A DNA stretch of 64,000 nucleotides from Hevea brasiliensis. Lineage: Eukaryota > Streptophyta > Magnoliopsida > Malpighiales > Euphorbiaceae. Shown here in pieces: positions 1 to 11,504 of the stretch (the stretch's first letter is position 1; the number at the start of each line of letters is the position of its first letter). The notes beneath the pieces were generated by a model. The model was not told the DNA's origin, did no database searches, and saw only the letters and a list, made by a program, of their open reading frames with translations. The DNA lies in contig NC_079496.1 in NCBI RefSeq assembly GCF_030052815.1, positions 66,763,652 through 66,827,651 on the forward strand, written 5' to 3'. The translations under genes were made by a program, and so were the position numbers.

Positions 1-2777
1 AGGGGTTCATACGCCCCAGTGTGTCACCATGGGGAGCTCCGGTGCTGTTTGTGAAAAAAAAGGATGGAACTTTGAGATTGTGTATTGATTACCGGCAGTT
101 GAACAAAGTAACTGTGAAGAATAAATATCCATTGCCCAGAATTGATGATCTGTTTGATCAGTTGAAGGGAGTTGGTGTATTTTCAAAAATTGATCTCAGA
201 TCAGGGTATCATCAGTTGAGGGTAAAGGATGCAGATGTGTCAAAAATTGCATTCAGAACCCGGTATGGGCATTATGAATTTTTAGTGATGCTGTTTGGGT
301 TAACAAATGCACCAGCAGCATTTATGGACCTTATGAGCCGTATCTTCTATCCATACTTAGATCGATTTGTAGTGGTCTTTATTAATGATATTCTGGTGTA
401 TTCCAAGACCAGGGAAGAACATGATGAACATTTGAGGATTGTTCTGCAAACCCTGCGAGAAAAGGAGTTGTATGCTAAGTTGTCCAAGTGTGACTTCTGG
501 ATGAGTGAAATCTATTTCCTTGGACACATAGTATCAACAGAGGGGATTAGAGTAGATCCCAAAAAGATAGAAGCAGTGATGGAATGGAAGCCTCCTAGAA
601 ATACAACTGAGGTCAAAAGTTTTTTGGGGCTAGCTGAGTATTACAGAAGATTTGTGAAGGGGTTCTCTCTTATAGCTGCTCCAATGACTAAGTTGTTGCA
701 CAAGAATGTGAAATTTGGCGAGAACGACAAATGCCAAGCTAGTTTTGAGAGGGTGAAGGCTATGTTGACAGAAGCACCAGTGTTGACACAGCCAGTGTCA
801 GGAAAAAACTTTGTGGTCTACAGTGATGTGTCACATAATGGGCTAAGGTGTGTATTGATGCAACAGGGAAAAGTGGTCGCCTATGCTTCCAGGTAGTTAA
901 AGCCACATGAACAGAACTACCCTACTCATGACCTGGAGTTAACAGCAATTATCTTCGCACTGAAGATATGGAGGCATTATTTATATGGTGAAAAATGCTA
1001 CATCTATACAGACCACAAGAGTTTAAAATATTTGCCAACCCAGAAGGAGCTCAATCTTAGACAGAGGCGATGGATTGAGTTCCTTAAGGACTAAGATTGC
1101 GTGATAGATTATCATCCTGGGAAGGCAAATGTAGTTGCTGATGCTTTAAGCAAGAAGTCCATCACAGCTTTAAGATCACTCAATGCCTGTCTGTCTTTAG
1201 CTCAAAATGGAGCTATTTTGGTTGAGTTACAATTGAGGCCAATCCTGCTACAGCAGATACAAGATGGGCAGAGGGCAGATGAAAAATTAATGGCCATTGT
1301 GGGTAAAATTCCAGAGGGGAAGGAAAACTGATTATGAGGTGAAAGCAGATGGATGTCTGTACTACAGAGGAAGAGTGTGTATACCAGATGATGGGGAACT
1401 AAAGACTAGTATTCTGAAAAAAGCACACACTAGTGTTTATGCTATGCACCCGGGAAGCACAAAAATGTATAATGATTTAAAGCCTCATTATTGGTGGCCT
1501 GGTATGAAGAGGGATATAGCTGACTATATGACTAAGTGTTTAACATGTCAGCAAGTCAAAGTAGAACATCAAGTTCCATCAGGATTGCTACAGCCTATAA
1601 GCATACCTGAATGGAAATGGGACCGGGTCACTATGGATTTTGTTAGTGGTCTATCTCTCACCCAAAGGAAGCATGATGCAGTTTGGGTGATAGTGGATAG
1701 ATTGACAAAGTCAGCACATTTTTTGCCAGTTAGGACTGACTACTCACTGGAGAAGCTAGCAGAATTGTATATTAGTGAGATAGTTAGATTACATGGAATC
1801 CCACTTTCCATCATATCTGATCGAGACCCAAGGTTTACATCGAGATTTTAGAAAAAGTTGCAAGAAGCCTTGGGCACACAACTCCGTTTTAGCACTACTT
1901 TTCATCCCCAGACGGATGGACAATCAGAATGAGTAATCCAGGTAAACCTAAGAACTAATTGAATTTTTGCAGGTAATAAATTGAAATGATAGTAACACTG
2001 TGAATTATGTGATAGATCCTGGAGGATATGCTAAGGAGTTGTGTCATTGAGTTTGAGGGGGGCTGAGATAGATACCTCCCACTGGCAGAATTTGCATATA
2101 ATAATAGCTACCAAGCTAGCATCCAAATGGCTCTGTATGAAGCACTGTATGGGAGGAAATGTAGAACCCCAGTGTGTTGGAATGAATTGGGCGAAGATAA
2201 ATTGGTAGGACCAGACCTGGTGAAACAGACTGAGGAGAAAGTGAAGATAATCAAAGCTAACCTGAAGGTTGCTTCAGATAGATAGAAATCATATGCCGAC
2301 TTGAAGAGAAAAGATATAGAGTATGCAGTTGGCGATAAAGTGTTTCTCAAAGTCTCACCGTGGAAGAAAGTACTGAGGTTTGGGAGGAAGGGTAAGTTAA
2401 GCCCTAGGTTCATTGGCCCATATGAAGTCATTGAACGTGCGGCACCAGTGGCCTATCGGCTAGCTTTACCATCAGAACTGGATAAAATTGATAATGTATT
2501 CCATGTTTTTATGCTGAGAAGATATCGCTCAGACCCTTCACATATCATTTCCATGGAAGAGATTGAAATCCAACTGGACTTGACATACATAGAAGAACCT
2601 ATACAAATCCTAGCTCAGGAAGTGAAGGAACTGAGAAATAAACAAATTCCACTGGTGAAAGTGCTTTGGAGGCACCATAACACTGAAGAGGCAACTTGGG
2701 AAAGTGAAGAGATAATGAGGCAACAGTTTCCTCAACTGTTTGCATCAGGTAAATTTCGAGGACAAAATTTTTATTAG
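1..2777 (+). pseudogene. Element D gypsy pol, 5'-truncated: RT, RNase H, integrase, chromodomain
   Basis: This is the 3' part of a Ty3/gypsy polyprotein, open at the left edge. Reverse transcriptase covers about 1-700, with the [15 protein letters not shown] and DYRQLNK motifs. The catalytic F-I-D-D box reads FINDILVYS, with an AAT codon at 384-386. RNase H follows ([13 protein letters not shown]) up to the [12 protein letters not shown] motif at about 1115-1150. Integrase (about 1300-2280) keeps its HHCC finger, MDF and SDRD. The end holds a chromodomain-like tail (LRNKQIPLVKVLW). Breaks are TAG at 894-896, TAA at 1092-1094, a frameshift near 1320, TAG at 1849-1851, TGA at 1930-1932, a TGG-to-TGA-type stop near 2065 and TAG near 2286. 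An intron-like insertion splits integrase at 1942-2015. The C-terminus resembles Tekay/Del chromoviruses; that clade call is inference. It cannot make active protein. Confidence 0.93.
1942..2015 (+). other. Intron-like GT-AG insertion in D integrase
   Basis: A 74-bp insert begins GTAAAC and ends GATAG. It lies exactly between the codons for VIQ and ILEDML, just after the DGQSE motif that carries the last integrase catalytic acid. Removing it restores frame and family sequence. A homologous 75-bp insert sits at the same boundary in element A (26257-26331). The minus-strand elements C and G have no insert there. The size is at the lower limit for plant introns. Splicing is inferred, not shown. 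Confidence 0.6.
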
Positions 2778-2788
2778 AGGAGAAGAGC
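2771..2788 (+). other. Polypurine tract of element D
   Basis: The purine-rich run TTAGAGGAGAAGAGC lies directly before the LTR start TGTAACATCC. This is the expected plus-strand primer position at the internal/3' LTR border. Confidence 0.75.
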
Positions 2789-5700
2789 TGTAACATCCTC
2801 ATTTTTACTAGTCCGTACAATCTACTGTTCCGGTGACCAATATTGGTCCGGACAGCTAGAACGTTCGGAAAAAAAAATATTTAAACTAAAGTGAGGAACC
2901 AAAAATTAACTCAAAAAAAAATTAATAAGAAAAAAATTTAGGAAAAATTATAAAATAATTCTTGGGACTCTAGAGAAGGGTCATTGAGGTTTTTATGGCA
3001 TTTGAATGCCAAGAAAATACTTAGAAAAATTTTTCAATCGGTATAGACAATTTTGGCCCGTTAAGCAAAACAGAGGGCATTTTGGTCATTTCATCTTCAG
3101 AGATGATTTTTGGGCCAACTTGTCCAGTTAAATAAATAATTCATATAACATAAAATATAAATAAATATTGTTAAAAATTTAATTGCAATTAAATAGACAA
3201 AAAATAGAGAGAAAATGAAAGAAGATGGATTTATGACATCATCATGATGTCATTAAAACTCACCCAACCAACCCAATGTTGACACATGGCATAACTTTGT
3301 TTAAAAGAGACAAATGGGCTGGAAAACAAAAGAAAAATCAGAACACCTTCTTCTCTTCTTCTCCTTGACGTAAAACACTCCCACCATGGCCACCATGAAC
3401 AATCTTTCAAAGCTTGATTTTCCCCCACTTTTACCCAACTAAACCCTAACCTAGCAACACAAAAACTTACTCTTACACCTTGTTGATTCTTTTGGGAGCA
3501 AAAAAAAGAGGAAAACAAGAGTTTTAGCAAGTGTGAAAATCTCACTCCTTTGACGTTAGTGACCCAACCATGAATTTTTCTTTAAATTCATGTTAAGAAC
3601 TTTGAATATGTGTAAATTGCAAAGAAAAAATTATTGAATACCATTTGGATGGAAACCCTAGATTTTTGGCAACCATGGTTAGGGTTTGTTTGTGGTGAGT
3701 TTAATGAAGTTAAAAGACCATCATGGCAGCCCACAATATGTACCCACTAAGTGGATTGATGAAATGCAAGTTAAATGCATGATTTGAGATGTTAGGGTTA
3801 GGGTTTGGGTATAAAATGGAGACTTTAATCATGTAATGATGAAAGTGAGTTTTAATGGTCAATTAGTGACCATTTGGTTATGTGTAAACAAGAAATGAGG
3901 TGGTTTGATTAGTGGGAATTGCAGTTGGTGTGGCTGCCCATGGTGACCTACAGAATTAAACATGAGTCCAGCAGGTTTGGGCAGCCATAACTTGAATTGT
4001 AGAGGTTCAATTGGTGCAAGGCCAATTGGAAATGAAACTAGACACATAATGGCACAACTTTGGTAAAGAAACCATGCCCATAAAACCAAACCAAGTGGAC
4101 CAAAAGCTTGCCTTAATCCGGGTGACCTGCAATCTGTTTCTGCAGAATGACCAAATGAACAGTGATTGTTCATTTGGCCATAACTCAATATAGAAAGGTC
4201 CAATTGACCTGAAATTTTACCAGCAACAAGCTAAGATATAAACCAACAACTTTTATGAAGAAACCTAACCAAATTATGACTAGAACCTATCCAACAAGTG
4301 AGTTGCAATCACTATTCACTGAACTATAGATATAGTCAGTCCAGAAAAATTCCAATCCGGCCAGTTGTGGTTTTTGGACCATAACTTGAGCTAAAAAACT
4401 CCAAATGGAGTGAATGAAAAAAAGAAATTCAACTAGACAAAATAAGGAACAACTTTCATGTTGATCATTTTGCCAAATTCCCACTGCAAAATTGACCAAT
4501 GGACCAGTAAATATAAGGTATGAAAATTGAAAATTCTGCTCAATTAACGTTAAGCTTAGAAATTGTTTTGGCAACCAAAACCAACAAGTTTAAAGTGTAA
4601 AATGTGGTATGTTGGTGATATTAGAACCAATATACCTATTGCCTATGCAAAAGTCAACATTTTATTTGACTAATGAAGTGAATAGTAACACCAAAACTTG
4701 AAATTCAAAAATTGTGAAACTTAAAAGTGTAAAATGCCCTAGTATACCTAACAAGATTGGTTTGGATAGCTTGGCATGCCAATAGAGTTTTGTTAGCAGT
4801 ACTGCATATGGCTTCATGCCATTCTGTGTTTCATGGCTCCCATGCCATTCTGTGGCATAATAGCCTTTGGCTAAGTTATTTGAGTTGATATACTTGGGTT
4901 TTAACCCTGATAATTATTACAGCTTATTAGCTGTTCTGTTGCACACCGGGAGACACAGTGTGACTGATGGTGTGATGGTCGGAGGTACTTAGTACCCAGT
5001 GCCAGTTTACCCATTTATCCAATCTAGTCAACTAGTATGGGTTACTCGGGCAATGATAATAAACCTTATCAAATTTTAAGTGAATAACACTACAAATAAT
5101 ACCAGAAATTAAGTCTACCCAAAAATAAAATCATACATTGTGCATAATTATTTTATTTTATTTTATTTTATTTTATATTATCACCACTAAGCAGAATTAC
5201 TTAGCGCATCGCTTTTGCCATGCACAGGTACTGGAGACCTAGCTGGGGAGCCCAGCAGACATCAGTCGGGGTGAGCCTTTAGAGCTGCATCCGGGGTCCA
5301 GAGTCACCTCACATCTGTACTGTATATGGTAGGACATTAGGACTATGGGTGGCCCTTTTGTATTTTTCATTTTGTAGTAGCTTGGATTGTAACTATAAAC
5401 TCCTGTAATTATGTATTAATGTAAATATATGAAATTTTATATTGCTGAGATTTTCTGCATAATGTATGTTGATAACTGAAATGTTGAGAATTATTTGTGA
5501 ATATGCTTCAAGTGATGAAGTGAACAGAAAATAGTATTGTGATTTGAGATTGAGATTTTGAGATTGACTTGAAATGTATATAATGGAGTTTGGATTTGGA
5601 AATTATATTAGAAGTGTTTTTAAAAAGGTTCAGAAGAACTGTTTTTCCAATTTATAGCCGACACTCTGCCGGATTTTCTATAAAATTTGCAGAAAAATTC

Positions 5701-5829
5701 AGATTTATCAAAAATTGAAAATAAATGAATTAAAAAGGATGAATTGTAAAAGAAACATGAATTGGTGCTCCGGCACACTGAGTGGCATAACTTGCTCAGC
5801 TACACTGTAGACGGGTAAGGAGTGTCACA
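2789..5829 (+). repeat. 3' LTR of element D (3041 bp)
   Basis: It runs from TGTAACATCC after the polypurine tract to GGAGTGTCACA. Its end region matches, in reverse complement, the LTR starts at 61252 and 63608, which defines this family. It shares with the other families here a start block (CTGTTCCGGTGACC), repeated units containing CCATAACTT and CAATTGG, a CTAAG/CTTAG palindrome near 5186, the GAAGAACTG block near 5635 and the CACTCTGCCG hairpin near 5660. The 3231-3545 and 3859-4203 reading frames inside it match no retroelement protein. It is flanked on the right by non-LTR sequence, as expected for a 3' LTR. Confidence 0.88.
5149..5176. repeat. (TTTTA)n microsatellite
   Basis: About five TTTTA units lie inside the D LTR. 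The tract is simple sequence with no sign of function. Confidence 0.85.
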
Positions 5830-5832
5830 TGT

Positions 5833-6003
5833 AAGCCTATCTGTGTAGGCATATTCATTTAGGCCTATCTATGTAAGCGTGTTCATATAGGCCTATCTAT
5901 GTAGGCATATTCATATAGGCCTATCTATGTAGGCGTGTTCATATAGGCCTATCTATGTAGGCGTGTTCATGTAGGCCTATCTATATAGGCATATTCATAT
6001 AGG
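5833..6003. repeat. 28-bp minisatellite, six units
   Basis: Six tandem units of the form AGGCCTATCTATGTAGGC plus a ten-base spacer (GTGTTCATAT or ATATTCATAT). The first unit is the most diverged. The unit carries the inverted pair GCCTA/TAGGC. It starts almost at the D LTR end and stops where the shared module at 6003 begins. Confidence 0.9.
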
Positions 6004-6328
6004 CAGTACTGCTATCTGTATTCCCTAATTGGTATACCAATCGATCCAACTATATATATATATAAGCCTAGGTTTACTGTTGGCAATTAAACATTAATAA
6101 TTATTTAGCTAAATTTTTCATGTTCATGTATTGTGGAAAAGTGGGTCACACATTTCTGTTTCATGTAATTTAGCATATAGTGATAATAGAATTTTCATGT
6201 CAATGTATAGTGGGAAAGTAAATCCCACATACCCATTTCATGTAATTTAGCATGTAGTGACTTATTAGGGATAAGTCAATAAGTTATTTCAAGAACCTTT
6301 ATTTAGGTTCAGCTTTACTGTTTTGTAT
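6003..6328 (-). repeat. Module X, copy 1 (non-LTR, inverted relative of 14890-15215)
   Basis: This segment is not coding and not LTR. Its reverse complement matches about 320 bp inside element A (14890-15215). It holds two degenerate tandem units of about 75 bp with the core CATGCTAAATTACATGAAA and a TGTGGGACCCAC-like dyad. It also has a perfect palindrome, ATTGGTATACCAAT, near 6036-6050. The role is unknown. It may be retroelement leader or spacer DNA left by an older insertion. Confidence 0.65.
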
Positions 6329-6469
6329 TGTCACATCTTAACCCTCTATAAGGCATAACATGATCCCGTAGTATACTTAATGAATTACCAAACTTCACCT
6401 ACCGATAACCCATTAAATACACTACAAGGGATTTTAAAACAATTTTATCTTCTTTTGTATGTGGTGAGC
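6329..6469 (-). repeat. C 3' LTR, left fragment
   Basis: It starts TGTCACATCTTAACCC and holds the terminal block shared with the A, B, E and G LTRs (CATGATCCCGTAGTATAC, ACCCATTAAATAC, ACAAGGGATTTTAAAAC). It breaks off at GTGGTGAGC, where element A begins. The LTR resumes at 40440 with the duplicated TGAGC. Confidence 0.9.
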
Positions 6470-6576
6470 TGTAACATCCTTATTTTCGTAGCTCATACGT
6501 CCTACTGTTTTGACAGCTAATGTCTGCACCGAAAAGTCGAAATGTCTGGAACTACATTGTAATGACAGTGAGGAAG

Positions 6577-6672
6577 TATAAAATAATGAAATATATGATA
6601 AGAAAAATTAAGAAAAAATAAAAGAGATAAAATGTGACTAAGTTAAACAAGCCGAACCCGTAGCAATAGGTT
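6577..6672 (+). promoter_or_regulatory. TATA box and degenerate leader hairpin of A 5' LTR
   Basis: TATAAAAT lies about 107 bp into the LTR. The block TAAACAAGCCGAACCC that opens the conserved leader hairpin starts about 60 bp downstream. The stem is partly mutated here (ACCC against AGGT). Promoter activity is inferred from position and conservation in the other LTRs. Confidence 0.5.
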
Positions 6673-8456
6673 ACCGCACCGGGAAGTTACGGCAAGAACC
6701 GTTGACTAGCCCTGGACCACGAGGAACTCGAGAAAATATTTTCGGGACATAATTAAAGGTTTACTGAGGTGCAATTAACATTAGAAATGTCAAAGAAAAA
6801 TTAATAAGTTAGTATAAATGAAAAACGAAAATTTAAGAAATCGACGGTACAATGAGTAAATCGGTGTTGCTGAAAAAGTCCGAATTTAACCCGAATAAGG
6901 GCATTTTGGTCAATTGACACCTAAAGTGGACTTTTGACCTAAATGTCCATAAAAAATAAGTAGTATTAAATTTTGAAAATCTCATAAAAAATAAAATTCT
7001 ATGTATATTGTAATTAAGAGAAATTATGGGATAATTAAAAGTTTAATTATAATAATAATTAAACTTATGTTAGTGGACCTTAGTGGGGTATACAAGGCCA
7101 CATGACGACAAGAGAATCAACCATTCCACTCATCTTCTTCTTCATTTCTTCTACTTGCAGAATTGAAATTTTCTCCCAAAACTCCCATGGCAACCCCGCA
7201 TGCAACACATCCAAGCTCTTCATCCTCTCCATGAAATCAAAGGCTTCCTTCATTACACTTAGTCTATACATTATGGGCAGTATATTAGAAGCAAAAAGAA
7301 AAGGATTTGATGAGGTTTTGGTCAAGCTCAAAAAAGGTTAGTGCTAATTTTCCTTACCTCACTTAATTAAACTTTGTACTAAGGTTGAGATGAGTTGAAT
7401 TACTGAAAAATTGGAAGAATTGGATGAGTATTTAATGGTGATTGAATTTGGCAGCCATGGAACCTAAAGAGGTTTGAATTATTTTTACATGTATTTGATG
7501 GGAAATGATATTGATTAAGGTAATTAGAGGTCCTAGCAAATTAACTTTATGTGTACGTTGAGATTGAGTAATTGAATTAGGAGTTTGAAAGAATTGTTGA
7601 AGACCTTGGATAATTGTTGAATTGGGGCAGCCTTGAGAAGCATGAAAATGGTTAATTTATGCATATAATTGTTAATTAATGATGCTCAATTTATGTGATT
7701 ATAAGTAGTAGAATTTAATTGTAAGAGTACACGTGAGGTTAACAATGTGAATTTGGGTTTTGAATAATTTTTGAAGACTTAGACAATTGAGTTTGAAATT
7801 GGCAGCCTATAATGTTATGAAATTGTTGAGTTTGAAATTGGCAGCCTATAATGTTATGAAATTGTATGTGATTTTATGTAATATATTAATGAAATATGAT
7901 AGTATTGAATGGTGGGCAGTTTGTGCAATTGCCATGGAAATGTATGTGCAATATAAGTGTTGATGTACATTGAATTTGGGTTGAAGTAAATGTTAAACAT
8001 TAATGGTGTATTGTGTGCATTGAGCACTTGAGTGTTCTGCCCAAAATGCTTGCTGGAATTGTATACAATATATATAGAAGTGCCATGATTAAATGTTGAA
8101 GTATTGGGAGCAGAAGGAATATCAAATTGGAAGTGTAATTGTCTTGTGCAGGTTGTGTGTTATTGACAGTACCTAAATTAGTTATAAGTGCAAAATTGTG
8201 AATCCAATTGGTATGAGGCCAATGGGGGGTGAAGCTAGACACCAAATAGGCCAACTTTCATGTAGAAATGTTGCCAAAATTGTAACACCCCTTGTTCGGT
8301 AGTGTGTTCTATTGCTCTGGTGACCAGTGTCTGTCCGGACAGCTAGAATGCCTAAAACTATATTTAAATATTAGTGAGGAGACATAGAATAATGAAATAC
8401 AAGAAAATAAAAGACAAAAAAACAAAGAAAAAATAATGGCAATGAAATGTAACCAA

Positions 8457-8500
8457 GTTAAACGAGCCGAGAACCCTAGCGATGGGTGACCGCACCGGGA
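8457..8500 (+). promoter_or_regulatory. Conserved leader hairpin block in LTR E
   Basis: The block GTTAAACGAGCCGAGAACCC, then TAGCGATGGGTGACCGCACC, lies about 180 bp into the LTR. ACCC pairs with GGGT around TAGCGAT. The same block occurs at the same place in the A, B, C and G LTRs with changed but still pairing stems. Confidence 0.5.
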
Positions 8501-10659
8501 AGTCGTGGCGTGAACCGTTGACTAGCCCTGGATAGCAGGGAACCCTGGAAAATATTTTTGGACTTAAATAAATGTATATTGAAGCATAAATACCATTATA
8601 AATATCAAAGAAAAATTAATTAATTAGTACAAAGAAAAAGTGAGAAATCAAAAAACGGACAAAACCCGGTGTTACCGAAAAATTGGGAATGCAACCCGAA
8701 CAGGGGCATTGTGGTCATTTGACACCCTGAGTTGTCTTTTGACCTAAATATCCATTAAAAATAAATGATATTACATTTGGAAAATGTCATGAAAAATTAA
8801 ATTGGTGGTACCTAATGTAAATAGCAAAAATTGAGAGTTAAATGTGGGAAAATGAAACCTTAAGATTAAATTAACATTTTATTCTCACTTAGTGGTCCAC
8901 TAACACCTGAAGTGGACCATTAACCTTTATTTTGGATAGCAGAATTCACCTTCTTCAACCTCTTAAAATCCCAGCCGAAAACTTTCTTGAGAAAACTTCC
9001 ATGGCCGCATGGTTTACAACCTCCATGCAACCAAGAATCCCACCTCCATTTCACTAGCTCCCTTCACTAAAAGTTGTCCATACACCTTGGGCAGTAGATA
9101 GGCAGCAAGAAGATCAAGTTTTGGTGAAGTTTTGAAGAGTTTCCATAGTGGTAAGTATGTATTTTTGATTATTGCTTCATTAAAGTTTGTGAGGATGTTA
9201 TGGGTACTTGAATTGTGGAAAGATTTTTAGAGTTTAATGTTTGAAGGGAGATGTATATTTTTGGCAACCATGGAAACTCCTTAAGGGCAGTTTATCCTTG
9301 TATGTAAATGGTAGATTAAAGTGTTGATGAAGTGTTTATGTGTGTAGGAATAAGCTGGGTGATGTATACTAAGTATATGTGAATGTATACTTGATTTTGG
9401 AAGCTTGGAAATTAATTCAAAGTGAGGTACAAATTAGTAGCTTGAATTGTGAACCAAAAAAATGTTATTTTATGGTTTGGTTTATGGAATTGTATGGTTG
9501 AATTATGGCACTTGTTGTGGCAGCTTGTGTATGTGTATAAGGGTGTGAGTTTGGATATGTGAATGAGCTAGGTTATGTGGCTAAATTGTGTGTAATTTGA
9601 ACTTTGAAAATTCTGGACTATAATGTGCATATTGAGTGTGGTTATAAGCTGCCAAAATGACCAAGAATGTGAATTAAAATGTGTTTATGTTATGGTACAA
9701 AATAGAAATGGCATGAATGTGTAACTTGGTAAGTGTTAAAAGTGTATTTGGTATATGATGAAGAGTGTTGCAATAGGGCAGTGTGTATTTTGGCCTAGAA
9801 CTTTAAATGTGTGGCTCCAATTGGTATGAGACCAATTGGAGGTGAAACTAGGCACAAAAAGTGCCAACTTTCATGAAGGAAGCTTACCAAAATTCTGCTT
9901 GGAAGGTAACTTGAAAAATGACCAAATCCGGATTAGTGCAATTAAGGCCTAAAAATTGACCATTTGAGCAGCAGTTAGTGTTTTGGCCATAACTCACTCA
10001 AAACAGGTCCAATTGACCTGAAAGTTTTACCATGAATAGTTTAGACATATATCTACAAGTCTTATGAAGACACCAAAGCCCAGAAATGACCATAAGCAAG
10101 CCAAATAGCTTGCATAAGTTCGGGTCGAAAAACTGGCTGAACCAAAATTAACCTAAAATGACCTAAAGTGACCAATTTTAGTACATTCTGACCAGCAATA
10201 GTAAAATGACCATAACTTGGTCTAGTAAACTCAGAATGACCTGAAATTTTGCCCCACATGCAATAAGACATAGATTTACAAGTTTTTAGTTTTGACCGAA
10301 ACCCGAAAATCAAGGGAATTAGGTCATCTGGCTAGGTCAAATTAGTATACCGGAATAAGACAAATTGCAATAAAATGCAATTTACATGAAAATGAATTTG
10401 GTAACATATACCAATACTAAAAGGCTACAAATGTGATATATTAGTAACATTAGAACCTAATTAACCTAGATTGCATCAAGGGTCAACATCTTAGGTTGAC
10501 TAAGGAAATAATAGAATTTAATGAATTAAGTATTAAGCCTTATTCTTAGAGACAGTTTAAATGAGTACTGAAACACTTCAAATTGTGTTTCTCAGTTAGC
10601 AAAGACTCAGGGAAAGGGAATGAAACACTGACTCAGAGGTAAGAGACAGTTATCAGAGG

Positions 10660-10830
10660 TTTGTGCACAATAGTTATTTCTTTTGAATTTTTCAATTGAA
10701 ATAAATTATGATTATTTGTATGTTATTGTTTTAAATTGTGTTTGTGCATAATAGTTATTTCTTTTGAATTTTTCAATCGAAATAAATTATGATTATTTGT
10801 ATGTTATTGTTTTAAATTGTATTTGTGTAC
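10660..10830. repeat. 81-bp tandem duplication in LTR E
   Basis: Two nearly identical 81-bp units start TTTGTGCACAATAG and TTTGTGCATAATAG (10660 and 10741). A partial third begins near 10822. The unit begins with the GTGCAC block that follows the putative leader exon. Confidence 0.85.
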
Positions 10831-11316
10831 AATAATTTTGATTTCTTATTTTCTACTTAAAAATTTATTTGAACATTATAGTTTTAAATTATGTCTGTGC
10901 ACAATACTTTTTATATTCACTGATTTTACTAGAAAATTTATTTGGAAAATGAGTTATGAATAATTTTTTATTGTGTTGCCTTTGAGAATCTTATTTGAAA
11001 ATTATTGTGTTGCCTATTTTGCAAATGGAAATTTTGAGATAAAATATGATTTGGGAATTGTATGAAATATTGTGATTTGAAATTGTTTTGATTCACACTT
11101 GGCATGACACTGTTATTATATTCCTCCCTCTTTGACTCATCAGTCTAGGGTGCGTGTGATTATGTTCCTCGCTCTTTAACTTATCAGACTTAGGTGAGTG
11201 TGGATGAGTACTCATTATTTAGCTAGCTTCCTCCCTCATTGATTTTGATTATTAGGGTGAGTGTGTCTTGTCGTGGTGTACAACACGACATGTGCGGAAA
11301 AATTGTGTCATGGCCT

Positions 11317-11504
11317 AAATTGTGTTATTGATTGGCAACACTGTATTCTTCAATTATTTGATCAAATTGTGTTATTGATGGGTAAAACTGTGTTATTCAG
11401 TTATTTGATCAAATTGTGTTATTGATTGGCAAAACTGTATTGTTCAATTATTTGATCAAATTGTGTTATTGATTGGTAAAACTGTGTTACCCAGTTATTT
11501 GATC
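11317..11504. repeat. 47-bp tandem repeat, four units, in LTR E
   Basis: Four units of AAATTGTGTTATTGATTGG, then about AAAACTGTGTTATTCAGTTA and TTTGATC. Element A's LTR has a single unit in the corresponding place (near 13530-13570), so this is a local expansion in E. Confidence 0.88.

Noticed and set aside
7102..7341. 79-codon open frame present in both LTRs of A (also 27609-27848)
   Set aside because: The two copies come from the same element, so conservation is expected. The corresponding region of LTR E has no matching open frame, and no protein family is recognised.
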